From NCBI RefSeq assembly GCF_001314995.1, contig NZ_CP012938.1, forward strand, positions 3,224,001 through 3,288,000: DNA of 64,000 bases. Reading direction: 5' to 3'. Of the stretch, positions 51,814-61,773 are shown piece after piece; position 1 is the first letter of the stretch, and each line of letters starts with the position of its first letter. Source of the DNA: Bacteroides ovatus. GTDB lineage: Bacteria; Bacteroidota; Bacteroidia; Bacteroidales; Bacteroidaceae. A program made the translations under genes and the position numbers. The notes beneath the pieces were generated by a model. That model worked only from the letters and a program-made list of their open reading frames with translations. It had not been told where the DNA came from and searched no databases.

Positions 51814-52896
51814 ATGGAAGGCAAGAAAGCAAATATACATCAGGTGATACGCAAAGTAATTCTACATGTTCGGAAACAGGAGAGAAATGTCTCAACGACC
51901 GAACTGGATGAATCATGGAGACTTATCGAAAAACAAATCCATGCAACCAAAAAGAAAAAGTTGCATCAACGATTACTTTATGCGGCAACTTATTCATCAG
52001 TTGCCGCAATCCTGCTATGTATGTTTTGGCTGGGTAAACAGTTCATCTCTTATTACCATGCAGATGACAGCGCATTAGTCGATTTCGCATTGAAAATGCA
52101 GGCAGCCCCATTACAAGAAGATATTCTATTGTTGATACCGGGAGAAAAGAATATAGAAGTGAGTGATACCGATGCAAATATCATTTATTCGCAGAATGGT
52201 TTAGTGGTGGTCAACTCTGATACAGTCAATCAGATTCAGCCACAAAAGAAGAAGCCCGAATTCAACCAGCTGATAACCCCTAAAGGGAAAAGAACTCAAT
52301 TGACTTTACCAGACGGAACTCATCTATGGGTGAATTCAGGAACACGGGTGATTTATCCAACTCATTTTGAAAGAGACCAGCGTGAAATTTATGTTGAAGG
52401 AGAAGTGTTCCTCGATGTACGCCGCAATGAAAAAGCCCCCTTCATAGTAAGAACTAAAGATTTTCAAGTACAGGTATTAGGTACTTCATTCAATATATCG
52501 GCATATTCATCGGAGAAAACGTCTTCCGTGGTGTTGGTGGAAGGAAGTGTGAATATAAAAAGCCACAATCAGCAACAGGTCAAACTCGCTCCGGGACAGC
52601 TGGTTAACATTCATAGCGACCAACTGGACACTCCTCAAAATGTAGATGTTGAGCCTTATATCTGTTGGATAAAGAATATCCTAATGTACACAGACGATTC
52701 TTTGGATAAGGTCTTTAGAAAATTAAATCTATACTATGGCAAAGAATTCGTATTGGATACGGAGGTGGAGAGAATGCAGGTTTCCGGAAAGCTGGATTTA
52801 AAAGATAAACTTGAAGACGTCTTACATACTATATCTTATTCTGCACCCATAGAATATAAAGAAGTGGGTGATAAAATATATGTGAGGAAGAAATAA
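51814..52896 (+). CDS. FecR-type anti-sigma factor
   Basis: 360 aa. Cytoplasmic N-terminal part that binds sigma (1-55), one membrane helix (about 60-80, AATYSSVAAILLCMFWLG), and a periplasmic part with a FecR domain (about 145-250: TPKGKRTQLTLPDGTHLWVNSGTRVIYP, VEGEVFLDVRRNEKAPFIVRT, VQVLGTSFNISAY) and a C-terminal DUF4974/secretin-like domain. It holds the sigma factor until the receptor's STN domain signals that substrate is bound. A hairpin (52963-52993) lies between this gene and susC. Confidence 0.93.
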   Translation: MEGKKANIHQVIRKVILHVRKQERNVSTTELDESWRLIEKQIHATKKKKLHQRLLYAATYSSVAAILLCMFWLGKQFISYYHADDSALVDFALKMQAAPLQEDILLLIPGEKNIEVSDTDANIIYSQNGLVVVNSDTVNQIQPQKKKPEFNQLITPKGKRTQLTLPDGTHLWVNSGTRVIYPTHFERDQREIYVEGEVFLDVRRNEKAPFIVRTKDFQVQVLGTSFNISAYSSEKTSSVVLVEGSVNIKSHNQQQVKLAPGQLVNIHSDQLDTPQNVDVEPYICWIKNILMYTDDSLDKVFRKLNLYYGKEFVLDTEVERMQVSGKLDLKDKLEDVLHTISYSAPIEYKEVGDKIYVRKK

Positions 52897-52962
52897 GTAT
52901 AGATCATTTATTGTTAAACCTTTATACGTAATATTATGAGAAACAAAAGTCCTTAAAAAGAA

Positions 52963-52993
52963 GGCTGAATGATAATTGCAGTATCATCCAGCC
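52963..52993 (+). repeat. Hairpin between the anti-sigma and SusC genes
   Basis: GGCTG and CAGCC, then ATGATA and TATCAT, around a 7-nt loop with one mismatch between the stems. Followed by GAAAAATC, so only a weak terminator or an mRNA processing or stability element. Confidence 0.5.
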
Positions 52994-53045
52994 GAAAAAT
53001 CAAACAACATTTAATTGTTTAATTTCTTAAAAACGTTGTAAATAT

Positions 53046-56000
53046 ATGAAAAATACCAGTAGCACATTTCTTACAAGGGTGAGAATGGCTCGCATATTAT
53101 TTCTTTTTAGTGTTTGTTTTCTTTCTTTACACTCTTATGCGGCGAACATAGGAGCGTATGCTCAACAGAAAAACTTAACAATTGAAATGCGGAACAAAAC
53201 AGTTAAGGAAGTACTTGATTATATAGAAAAAAACAGTGAATTTATCTTTTTCTATTATAGCAAAGCGATTGATACGAAACGTATAGTCAGTTTGTCTGTA
53301 AAGGACCAACCGATAACCGTTATTCTCGATCAGTTATTTAAGAATACAGATGTCCTGTATGAAATTAAAGACCGGCAGATTTCTCTGAAAAGAGAAGAGT
53401 TGCCTACAGAGCAACGTCCGCAGGATTCGAAACAACAAAAGCGCAAATTGGTAGGAACCGTTACGGATGCTTCTTCCAGCGATCCTTTGGTGGGGGTCAG
53501 TATTTCTGTAAAAAACTCCCCGGGAACAGGAACAATTACAGATTTAGATGGTAAGTTTTCAATAGAGGTTTCAAATAATACAGAGTTAACATTTTCTTAT
53601 ATCGGATACAAACAGCAGGTATTGAGTGTAGGCGATTTGGGAGTTTTGAAAGTGAAAATGCAATCGGACAACGAGGTGCTGGATGAAGTGGTGGTGGTAG
53701 GAGCCGGCACACAGAAAAAAGTATCCGTAACCGGTGCTATTTCCACTGTAAAAGGTGTAGAATTGCGTGCACCGAGTTCTTCACTGACCAATAATCTTAC
53801 AGGAAAGCTGGCAGGTGTGGTATCGATGACAACCAGTGGAGAACCGGGTTCCGTATCCGATTTCTATATCAGGGGAATCGGAACATTCGGGGGACGTGCA
53901 ACACCTTTAATTCTGATGGACGATATCGAAATTTCGAGTGGCGACCTTAATAATATCCCTACCGAATCGATCGCCAGCTTTTCAATCTTGAAGGATGCAT
54001 CGGCAACTGCTATTTATGGCGCTCGCGGTGCTAATGGAGTGCTGCTTATCAAAACGAAAGACGGTATGGAAAACACGCGGGCACAGATAAATATCACGTT
54101 CGAAAATTCATTTCTAAGACCGGCAAACACGCTGAAGTTCGTCGATGGCCCTACGTTTATGAATATGTACAATGAAGCCTTGGTGACTCGTACTCCAAGC
54201 GCAACACCCAAATATTCGGATGACGTCATAGAATATACAAGGAGCGGAATCAATCCGTATGTTTATCCGAACGTGGATTGGTATGACCTGCTTTTCAAAA
54301 ATTCTACCATGAACCAACGGGCAAACATTAATGTACAGGGAGGTAGTTCGAAGGTTACCTATTACATGAGTTTGCAAGCAAATCATGATAGCGGTATGCT
54401 CAACTCCCCCAAGCGTTACTCTTTTGACACGAACATCAACAGATGGGAGTACATTTTCCAAAGTAACATATCCTATAAGATGACTCCGACAACCACTGTC
54501 GAGCTACGCATGAACGACCAGATAGGATATGCCAAAGGACCGTCTTTTTCAACTTCCGACCTGTTCTATCTTACCTACAATACCAATCCGGTGGCATTTC
54601 CGGCATCTTTTCCGGCAGAAGAAGGTGACAAGCATATACGTTTCGGAGGGGCAATGCTTAGTGGAAATTCGATGTATAACAACCCTTATGCATATATGAT
54701 AAATAATTTCAGAGGATCCAATCATAATACCATCAACACCTCTGTTCGTATTAATCAGAACTTTGATTTTGTGACAAAGGGACTTTCCGCCTCTATTCTG
54801 GTTAACTGGAAAAACTATTCAAACTCATCTTATACCAAATCACTTGCCCCCTATTACTATCGCGTACAGGATGGCAGTTGGAATGTCGATTCGCCCGACC
54901 TTTATGCATTGGAGCAACTGACTTCGGGATCTGAATATATATCCCAGTCGGATATAGAGCGCTACCAGGACAATACCTTTTATATGGACGGACGCATCAA
55001 TTACAGCAGGCAGTTCGGCCGACATGCCGTATCGGGAATGTTGATGTATATGATGCGTGAATACAGATCCAGCGTATTACCCAACCGCAACCAAGGATTA
55101 TCTGCCCGTATCACCTACGATTACAACCAGAAATATCTGGCCGAAATAAATTGCGGTTATAACGGAACGGAACGTCTGGTAGAAGGAGAACGGTTCGAGT
55201 TATTTCCCGCCATATCTTTAGGCTGGGTTATCAGTAACGAGGATTTCTGGACTCCACTGCGTTCAATTGTATCTTTCCTCAAGCTCCGGGGATCTTATGG
55301 ACTGGTAGGCAGCGATGATACGGGAAAAAGTGCGGGAGCTGCCCACTTTCTCTATATAAATGATATAAAGCTCGACGATTTGGGTTATGGAACCGGACCT
55401 GATGGAAGTGTTGTCGCCAAAGGACCCAGCGTTTCATATTATGCTGTCAGAAATGCACATTGGGAAAGAGTGAAAAAGTTCGATATCGGTATAGACATGA
55501 ATCTATTCAACCAGCTCAATATTGTTTTCGACTATTTTCATGACAAACGAGATCGCATCCTTCTCAAACGAGGTTCTTTTCCTAGACTATTAGGATACGC
55601 TAATGCTGTGCCATGGAGTAACATTGGTAAAGTAGACAATCGAGGTATCGAGCTGGCTGTCAATTGGCGAAAGAAAATCACCAATGATTTAAATATGGAC
55701 CTGCGTTTCAATTTGACATATAATAAGAATAAATACATCTACAAAGATGAACCGGATTACCCTTACGTGTGGCAGTCGGAAACTGGTAAACCCTTGAGTA
55801 ACACGATAGGATACATTGCCGAAGGGTTATTCAAAGACCAGGCGGATATAGAAATGAGCCCTTCGCAGGATGAATTGGGAAGTACGGTAATGCCAGGTGA
55901 TATCAAATATCGCGATGTAAACGGTGATGGCAAAATAAATTCAAAAGATCAGGTTATGATTTCGCAATATGGCAATGTGCCGCGCATTCAGTATGGAATT

Positions 56001-56435
56001 GGGCTAGACATGACATATAAATCTTTCGATTTCGGAATGTTTTTCAATGGTTCTGCCCAACGGACAATCATGGTATCAGGCATTATGCCATTTCGCGGTG
56101 ATGCTTCAACCGGTGATCGAAACGTGATGCAGTTTATCGCCAACGACTACTGGAGCGAAGCTAATCCGAATCCGGATGCGAAATTTCCACGATTAGGTAT
56201 TACTGACAGTCAAGTGGCAAACAACTCTGTCAACAGCACCTACTGGATGCACAACGGACGTTTTATCCGCTTTAAAACCCTTGAACTCGGATATAGTTTT
56301 CCGTACTGCCGTGTTTATATCAATGGGGATAATCTGGCTGTGTGGAGTCCTTTTAAAGAGTGGGATCCGGAATTGTCATGGAATGCGTATCCTCTTCAAC
56401 GGACTATCAATATTGGAGTGCAGCTAAAATTCTAA
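53046..56435 (+). CDS. SusC-like TonB-dependent receptor with STN signalling domain
   Basis: 1129 aa. Signal peptide ending about residue 40, STN domain (about 45-110: LTIEMRNKTVKEVLDYIEKNSEFIFFYY), carboxypeptidase-regulatory beta-sandwich (about 135-210), TonB-box and plug (about 215-330, with DEVVVVGAGTQKKVSVTGAIS) and the 22-strand barrel, ending in INIGVQLKF. It imports oligosaccharides through the outer membrane with TonB energy and, through its STN domain, reports substrate to the FecR anti-sigma. The SusD partner gene follows after 25 bp. Confidence 0.95.
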   Translation: MKNTSSTFLTRVRMARILFLFSVCFLSLHSYAANIGAYAQQKNLTIEMRNKTVKEVLDYIEKNSEFIFFYYSKAIDTKRIVSLSVKDQPITVILDQLFKNTDVLYEIKDRQISLKREELPTEQRPQDSKQQKRKLVGTVTDASSSDPLVGVSISVKNSPGTGTITDLDGKFSIEVSNNTELTFSYIGYKQQVLSVGDLGVLKVKMQSDNEVLDEVVVVGAGTQKKVSVTGAISTVKGVELRAPSSSLTNNLTGKLAGVVSMTTSGEPGSVSDFYIRGIGTFGGRATPLILMDDIEISSGDLNNIPTESIASFSILKDASATAIYGARGANGVLLIKTKDGMENTRAQINITFENSFLRPANTLKFVDGPTFMNMYNEALVTRTPSATPKYSDDVIEYTRSGINPYVYPNVDWYDLLFKNSTMNQRANINVQGGSSKVTYYMSLQANHDSGMLNSPKRYSFDTNINRWEYIFQSNISYKMTPTTTVELRMNDQIGYAKGPSFSTSDLFYLTYNTNPVAFPASFPAEEGDKHIRFGGAMLSGNSMYNNPYAYMINNFRGSNHNTINTSVRINQNFDFVTKGLSASILVNWKNYSNSSYTKSLAPYYYRVQDGSWNVDSPDLYALEQLTSGSEYISQSDIERYQDNTFYMDGRINYSRQFGRHAVSGMLMYMMREYRSSVLPNRNQGLSARITYDYNQKYLAEINCGYNGTERLVEGERFELFPAISLGWVISNEDFWTPLRSIVSFLKLRGSYGLVGSDDTGKSAGAAHFLYINDIKLDDLGYGTGPDGSVVAKGPSVSYYAVRNAHWERVKKFDIGIDMNLFNQLNIVFDYFHDKRDRILLKRGSFPRLLGYANAVPWSNIGKVDNRGIELAVNWRKKITNDLNMDLRFNLTYNKNKYIYKDEPDYPYVWQSETGKPLSNTIGYIAEGLFKDQADIEMSPSQDELGSTVMPGDIKYRDVNGDGKINSKDQVMISQYGNVPRIQYGIGLDMTYKSFDFGMFFNGSAQRTIMVSGIMPFRGDASTGDRNVMQFIANDYWSEANPNPDAKFPRLGITDSQVANNSVNSTYWMHNGRFIRFKTLELGYSFPYCRVYINGDNLAVWSPFKEWDPELSWNAYPLQRTINIGVQLKF

Positions 56436-56460
56436 GTTCTATATAACCAAAATATAAAAT

Positions 56461-58370
56461 ATGAAAACCATTAAGATCATATCACGATTCATACTAAGTG
56501 TGACTGCCGCATGTTGCATGGCTTCTTGCAACTATATCTGGACGTTGTCCCGGATGAAACAGCCGACTTGCCCGACGCAATGAAAGACAGAGCTTCCACA
56601 TTGGGTTTCCTTCATTCATGTTATACTTATTTCGAGTGGTTTTACACAGTTGAAAACTCATTCATCAACTCGACCGATGAATATGCCCGCCCCTTACTAT
56701 GGGCTGACGACGGACAGAAAGCGGCATGGAACCAGCTTTCTCCTTCCAGTCAAACCGCCCCGTGGAATAGTTGTTACGATGGAATAGGACGATGCCATCT
56801 ATTCATGGATCAGCTTGACAAGAGCAATCCGACGGGAGTAACCGAGAGCGATAAAAGACGCTGGAAAGCCGAAGCTTTGTTCTGTCGGGCACTCTATCAT
56901 TTTATGTTACTAGAGTCATACGGACCTATACCATTAGTGACTGAACATTACAATCAAAACCTTGACAAAAAGGATTTTCCGGGCAGATCGCATTTCGATG
57001 TATGTGTAGACTCCATAGCTGAATGGTTTGACCGGGCTGCCTTCGAATTGCCGCCAACAGTACAGAACAGCGAACTGGGACGTGCTACTTCAACAGCTTG
57101 CAAAGCCTTAAAAGCGCGATTGTTGGTTTATGCCGCCTCCCCCCTGTGGAATGGCTCATTCCCTTATTCAAACTGGAAGAACACTAACTTTGAAACTCCG
57201 GGATATGGAAAGGAGTTAGTCAGCAGAACATACGATGAAAACAAATGGGAACGCGCCCTGACAGCTTGCAACGAGGCTCTTGATTGGGCACTGACTCAAG
57301 GTAACCGCAAACTGTTCGACCTTGCCACTTCCACCAGTATCAGAATAAACCAAGGAGTTCCATTGCCTAATATAGAGGGGGTTGATGACCAGTTTAAAGA
57401 GTCGGTAATGCTCATGCGTTACCTCAATACGACACGTGAGACTGATGGCAATAAAGAAGTAATCTTTGCCATCGGAAGCGGTGACAACTATGGCATCTAT
57501 TCACAAATACCTCATGGCGTCACCACTTACAACGGCTCTCCTGTAGGAGGATGGGGAGGTATTGCTGTTTTCTTGAACTCTGTTGAAAGATTTTATACAA
57601 AGAATGGAAAATTGCCCCAATACGATCATACTTTTCCCGATAAATCGGACTGGTTTGAATCGGCAGGTCTGTCTAATCCGGATATCATAAAACTGAATGT
57701 CAATCGTGAACCGCGTTTCTATGCATGGGTTTGTTACGATGGAGGTGAATATAGTTCGTTCATAGCCGATGGCTCACCACTGATACTTGAAGCGCGTAAC
57801 TCGCAAAAACATGGGTACAACCCTGACAGATATAATAGAGATAATAATGCAACCGGATATTTCTCCAAAAAGAGAATACAACCAAACTTCCAATGGCGCT
57901 CTCAAGATAATGGCAATAATTATGCTCATACTCCACTGGCAGTCATACGTTTGGCGGAATTATACCTCAATCTGGCGGAATGTCATGCTGCATTGAACAG
58001 CAAACAAGATGTCTTGGACAACCTGAACATTGTTCGTAATCGTGCAGGTATTCCCGATTTAGAATTATCTGACATAAACTCTGATATGAGTTTAATGGAT
58101 TGGGTGCGCAGTGAACGTTATGCTGAATTATGGTTTGAAGGACACCGCTATTTTGATGCCCGGCGTTGGACAATTGCTCCGGAGGTATTCAAAGCCGGTG
58201 TCCGTGAAGGTCTTAATGCCATCGCAAAAAAAGATCCATCGTTCCGTGAGTTTAACCAAAGAGTAAAGGTGGACCAACCTTTTATGTGGAACAACAAAAT
58301 GTATCTTCTTCCGATCAATGACTCGGAGATATACAGCAATCCCCAACTAGTACAATCGCCCGAATATTAA
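56461..58370 (+). pseudogene. SusD-like nutrient-binding lipoprotein, frameshifted near the start
   Basis: The ATG at 56461 opens a frame with a lipoprotein signal (LSVTAACCMASCN, lipobox Cys at codon 23), but this frame runs to a stop after about 41 codons. The mature SusD part continues in another frame as YLDVVPDETADLPDAM and 600 residues of intact helical SusD/RagB sequence to 58370. Two extra bases, AT at 56536-56537 in the run ACTATATCT, cause the break: without them the protein reads MASCNYLDVVPDE, exactly the family start. The mature region shows normal SusD features (KRRWKAEALFCRALYHFMLL, LYLNLAECHAAL). Either a real frameshift in a short AT repeat or a sequencing error. Confidence 0.85.
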
Positions 58371-58388
58371 TTTAGAATTACCAGAATT

Positions 58389-59951
58389 ATGAAAACGATA
58401 TTATTGAAATTAATTTTAATACTTGGTGTATGTCAGATTGTATATTCATGTAGCAACGAATATTCGAATGATAAGTTATTCCCTGAAGAATATCACAAAA
58501 TATTGTATTTCAAGAACGAGGGCAAGCATATATTTAGTTGGCAGGCTTCTGAAAATACGGTCGAAGAGCCTCTTCTGGTTATTAAGGCAGGAAGTGACCC
58601 GTCTTTGACTGCAACGGTTAACGTGCGTGCATTGACACAACAGGAAATCGATGAAAATTATAGCCAGCCCGAAAATCAAAGTTACAAGACAATAACGCCT
58701 GATGCATATTCATTTAAAGACGGAGTTCACGAACTAACGTTTGCAACTAACGAGACGTCGAAATATCTTTATCTGAATTTTGATGTAGCTAAAATATATC
58801 AGTTAATCAAATCGGCACCTGGATCTAAACTTGTTTTGGCACTCCAGTTGGAAAGTACAGAAGAGGGTATTGTGAATGTTGAAATGAACCGGGTCTTATA
58901 TGTTTTTGATATAAACGGGCAGCAAGTGGAATGGGGAAAAAAGGATATACAGATTGAAAGTGCGACATATAGTTCAATGAGTGTAAAACTCAAAGCCGAA
59001 ATTGCAGATAATATATCCAATTTCTCTTGCGGACTCGATTTCTCACAAAACGCGCAACTGGTGTCTGCATATAATGATTTTCATTCAACCAATTATGAAG
59101 CGCTTCCCGCAGGAGCCTACCATGTGAATGATTTTTCTTTTGCAAATGGCAATGATGATGCTACAACGACATTGACAGTAGCAAGTTCAACATTGCAAAA
59201 AGATAAGCACTATCTTCTTCCGTTGAAGTTTGCAGCCCCCTCGTCCCCACAAATAGAGGTATCGGACGAGATTTATTACCTGACTGTTGTGGTACCTGCT
59301 GATCCACAAGTCATTCCCGACAACAGAGAATGGAAAATATTGCTATGCAACAGCGACCAGAAGATGGAGAATCCCTCATCAACGGATGGGGATAATATCG
59401 GAGCCGGAGCCATCATAGATGGAATTTTCGACAATCACTGGCATTCGAGTTATTGGGGAAAAGATGTCAATGGATTCAATAATAAAGATGACTACCACTA
59501 TGGCTTCACAGATTATCATTGTTTTGATGGAATGAGAACACCTATCACAATTGTCATAGATATGAAGAATTCAATAGAAGTAAGCGATATCGGACTGACT
59601 CAACGAAGAGATAACGCGAACATTAAGAAGATAGATTTCTATGTTTCGGACGATCCTCTATTTTTATTCAAAACGATTGCCGATGGAGGAACATCTGCTG
59701 ATTACTCGGCTGTGGCACTAAATAACTGGACGCTTCTCTTTTCTAAAGAGAACGCTCCACGACAGAATGAAACCATCTGGTTCGGTGACAGTGAGACGAT
59801 AACGCCACAAAAGGGACGATTCCTGAAAATTGTAATTTCCAGTGCATACAACGATCCCTATGGGCTCAATGGTGTGGATTACATCGTTGTCGGTATGGCC
59901 GAATTGCAAGTAAAACAACTTTCTACAATGATTGGAAAAATAATTCAATAA
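58389..59951 (+). CDS. Surface glycan-binding lipoprotein with DUF1735 domains and F5/8-type C-terminal domain
   Basis: 520 aa, lipoprotein signal GVCQIVYSC (Cys at about 21). Two DUF1735/BT_3987-like beta domains (about 30-175 and 180-310), then a discoidin-like domain (about 315-510: GAGAIIDGIFDNHWHSSYWG, ITIVIDMKNSIEVSDIGLTQRRDNANIKKIDFYVSDD). These proteins follow SusC/SusD in many Bacteroides loci and bind substrate on the cell surface. It starts 18 bp after the SusD gene. Confidence 0.9.
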   Translation: MKTILLKLILILGVCQIVYSCSNEYSNDKLFPEEYHKILYFKNEGKHIFSWQASENTVEEPLLVIKAGSDPSLTATVNVRALTQQEIDENYSQPENQSYKTITPDAYSFKDGVHELTFATNETSKYLYLNFDVAKIYQLIKSAPGSKLVLALQLESTEEGIVNVEMNRVLYVFDINGQQVEWGKKDIQIESATYSSMSVKLKAEIADNISNFSCGLDFSQNAQLVSAYNDFHSTNYEALPAGAYHVNDFSFANGNDDATTTLTVASSTLQKDKHYLLPLKFAAPSSPQIEVSDEIYYLTVVVPADPQVIPDNREWKILLCNSDQKMENPSSTDGDNIGAGAIIDGIFDNHWHSSYWGKDVNGFNNKDDYHYGFTDYHCFDGMRTPITIVIDMKNSIEVSDIGLTQRRDNANIKKIDFYVSDDPLFLFKTIADGGTSADYSAVALNNWTLLFSKENAPRQNETIWFGDSETITPQKGRFLKIVISSAYNDPYGLNGVDYIVVGMAELQVKQLSTMIGKIIQ

Positions 59952-59952
59952 G

Positions 59953-61350
59953 ATGAAACACAGATTTAATTTTTTAACACTTTTGCTGGTATTGTTTACA
60001 ATACCAGCAGGTATCTTTGCCAGAGAAAGCAAATTCACAAAGCGAGGCAGCGGACCATTGTTTTGGAATATGTACCAATACAATTTCCGGTATGGAACAT
60101 CAATGCCTGAAGATGTTTGGAAAAAGAATATCGACTGGCTTGCCGAGGAGTTTTTACCTTATGGATATGATATGGCAGCTACTGACGGTTGGTTATTTAA
60201 CCTCAATTCTATAGATCAATATGGTTATCTGACCAAATATGACAGTTCGTGGACATACGGACTGAAGTATTGGGGCGATTATCTCAAAAGTAAAGGCATG
60301 AGATTCGGATTCTATTTCAACCCATTATGGGTACCTAAAGCTGCCTATGTGCAGAATAATAATATCAAAGGAACTTCCATTCCGATAACTGACGTGGTAG
60401 GCACTACAAAGTTTGAAGATCACCTGTACTGGATAGATACTGACAAACCAGGAGCGGAACAGTGGGTGAAAGGCTGTATCAGAACAATGATAGATCAGGG
60501 AATAGAGTTGCTGAAGATAGACTTTCTTGGTTACTATGAACGGGATTACGGAACCAATAGATACATCAAGGCATTGAAATGGATGGCTGAAGAAGCCGGA
60601 GATGAAATGTTGCTTAGTTACTCTGTTCCTAATTGTCGCAACGATGCCCGCAACGAGATTATTTATGCGGATATGATTCGCATAAGTACTGACTGTGACG
60701 GTGGCGGATGGTGGTTTATCAGCGACAAAGAGCGCGGACAGGTTAACGAAAGCGGACAAGGTGATAAATACCGAAGTGCTTTTGATGGATTAATCGGATG
60801 GGCTGATATTATCGGGGTGAAAGGACAAACTATAATGGATCCCGATTTTGTTCAACTCAACACATTGGCAAGCGATGCCGAAAGAGAGTTTCATATCTCA
60901 ATGTTGCTGGTTAGCGGTTCTCCAATTGGTATCACCGATCAATATAATACGATTGGTGATTGCGCCAAATTCTACAAAAACACAGAGATGCTGGAATTGA
61001 ATAAACTCGGTTTTGTAGGTAAGCCACTTAGTACCAGTATATGGGATAAACAAAACAGTTCGAGATGGATAGGACAACTTCCTGATGGAGATTGGATTGT
61101 CGGGCTGTTCAATAGAGAATCGACAGTGCTTGAATATGGTATTGATTTTGAAAAGGAACTGGGAATTAAAGGTGGAAAGGTGAAGAATGTACGTGATTTG
61201 TGGCTGCATCAGGATTTAGGCGCAATGTCGGGCCGATACTCGGTGCGACTTGAACCACATTCATGTAAGGTTTTACGTATCAAACCCAATTCAAAGAGAT
61301 ACAAAGCGGCTGTTGCCTCACTCAGAAATGGTGCAGTTATAAATAGATAA
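59953..61350 (+). CDS. Glycoside hydrolase of clan GH-D (GH27-like)
   Basis: 465 aa, Sec signal peptide ending GIFAR. TIM-barrel pattern with the GH27 hallmarks: LLKIDFLG with the probable nucleophile D190 and ISTDCDGG with the probable acid/base D247 or D249. The C-terminal 100 residues form a beta-sandwich (GLFNRESTVLEYGIDFEKELG). GH27 contains alpha-galactosidases, alpha-N-acetylgalactosaminidases and isomaltodextranases; I cannot choose. The gene starts one base after the preceding stop and is followed directly by the CBM-like gene. The RIKPNSKRYKAAVASLRNG tail is unusual. Confidence 0.82.
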   Translation: MKHRFNFLTLLLVLFTIPAGIFARESKFTKRGSGPLFWNMYQYNFRYGTSMPEDVWKKNIDWLAEEFLPYGYDMAATDGWLFNLNSIDQYGYLTKYDSSWTYGLKYWGDYLKSKGMRFGFYFNPLWVPKAAYVQNNNIKGTSIPITDVVGTTKFEDHLYWIDTDKPGAEQWVKGCIRTMIDQGIELLKIDFLGYYERDYGTNRYIKALKWMAEEAGDEMLLSYSVPNCRNDARNEIIYADMIRISTDCDGGGWWFISDKERGQVNESGQGDKYRSAFDGLIGWADIIGVKGQTIMDPDFVQLNTLASDAEREFHISMLLVSGSPIGITDQYNTIGDCAKFYKNTEMLELNKLGFVGKPLSTSIWDKQNSSRWIGQLPDGDWIVGLFNRESTVLEYGIDFEKELGIKGGKVKNVRDLWLHQDLGAMSGRYSVRLEPHSCKVLRIKPNSKRYKAAVASLRNGAVINR

Positions 61351-61769
61351 TGATTATGAAAGGATACCCTCAATATTTATGGTTTGTAGTTCTCGCCCTA
61401 TTACTGGTTTGCACAGGTTGTAGCAATGAGGGTGAGACAGAAGACGATAACAACCAGCATGTTAAAGTCGAAGGCTTTTATGTCAAAGGGCTTGAAAACG
61501 TAAATGCATGTGTTGAGTTTGATGTAGAGGTTGATGCCGCCGGTACATATACATTGCATGTCATGGGCTACAACTATTCCAAAGGGACAGCTACGTGTAG
61601 CTTATATGTCAACGGTCAAAAACAATCGCAACTTGGATTTCAGGAACAATCCAACTGGAGCGAAAAAGTAGTTCAGGTATCGTTGGCAGCCGGCATAAAT
61701 CAAATAGCCTTTCAACGGGACGCTGGTGATAACGGACAGTTTTATCTCGATTACATAGAAATAGACTAA
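61350..61769 (+). CDS. Small CBM6/35-like lipoprotein
   Basis: 139 aa, lipoprotein signal LALLLVCTGC (Cys at about 24). The mature part is a single beta-sandwich of the CBM6/CBM35 kind: VNACVEFDVEVDAAGTYTLHVMGYNYSKG, SLYVNGQKQSQLGF, VSLAAGINQIAFQRD, YLDYIEID. It shares its first base with the last base of the preceding stop codon (ATGA-type junction). In many GH27 enzymes such a module is part of the enzyme; here it is a separate anchored protein, perhaps holding substrate for the enzyme. Confidence 0.75.
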   Translation: MIMKGYPQYLWFVVLALLLVCTGCSNEGETEDDNNQHVKVEGFYVKGLENVNACVEFDVEVDAAGTYTLHVMGYNYSKGTATCSLYVNGQKQSQLGFQEQSNWSEKVVQVSLAAGINQIAFQRDAGDNGQFYLDYIEID

Positions 61770-61773
61770 TAGT

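Noticed and set aside
56461..58370. Two separate genes, a small lipoprotein peptide and a SusD without signal
   Set aside because: The two pieces join into a perfect SusD start if two bases are removed, so a frameshift in one gene is simpler.
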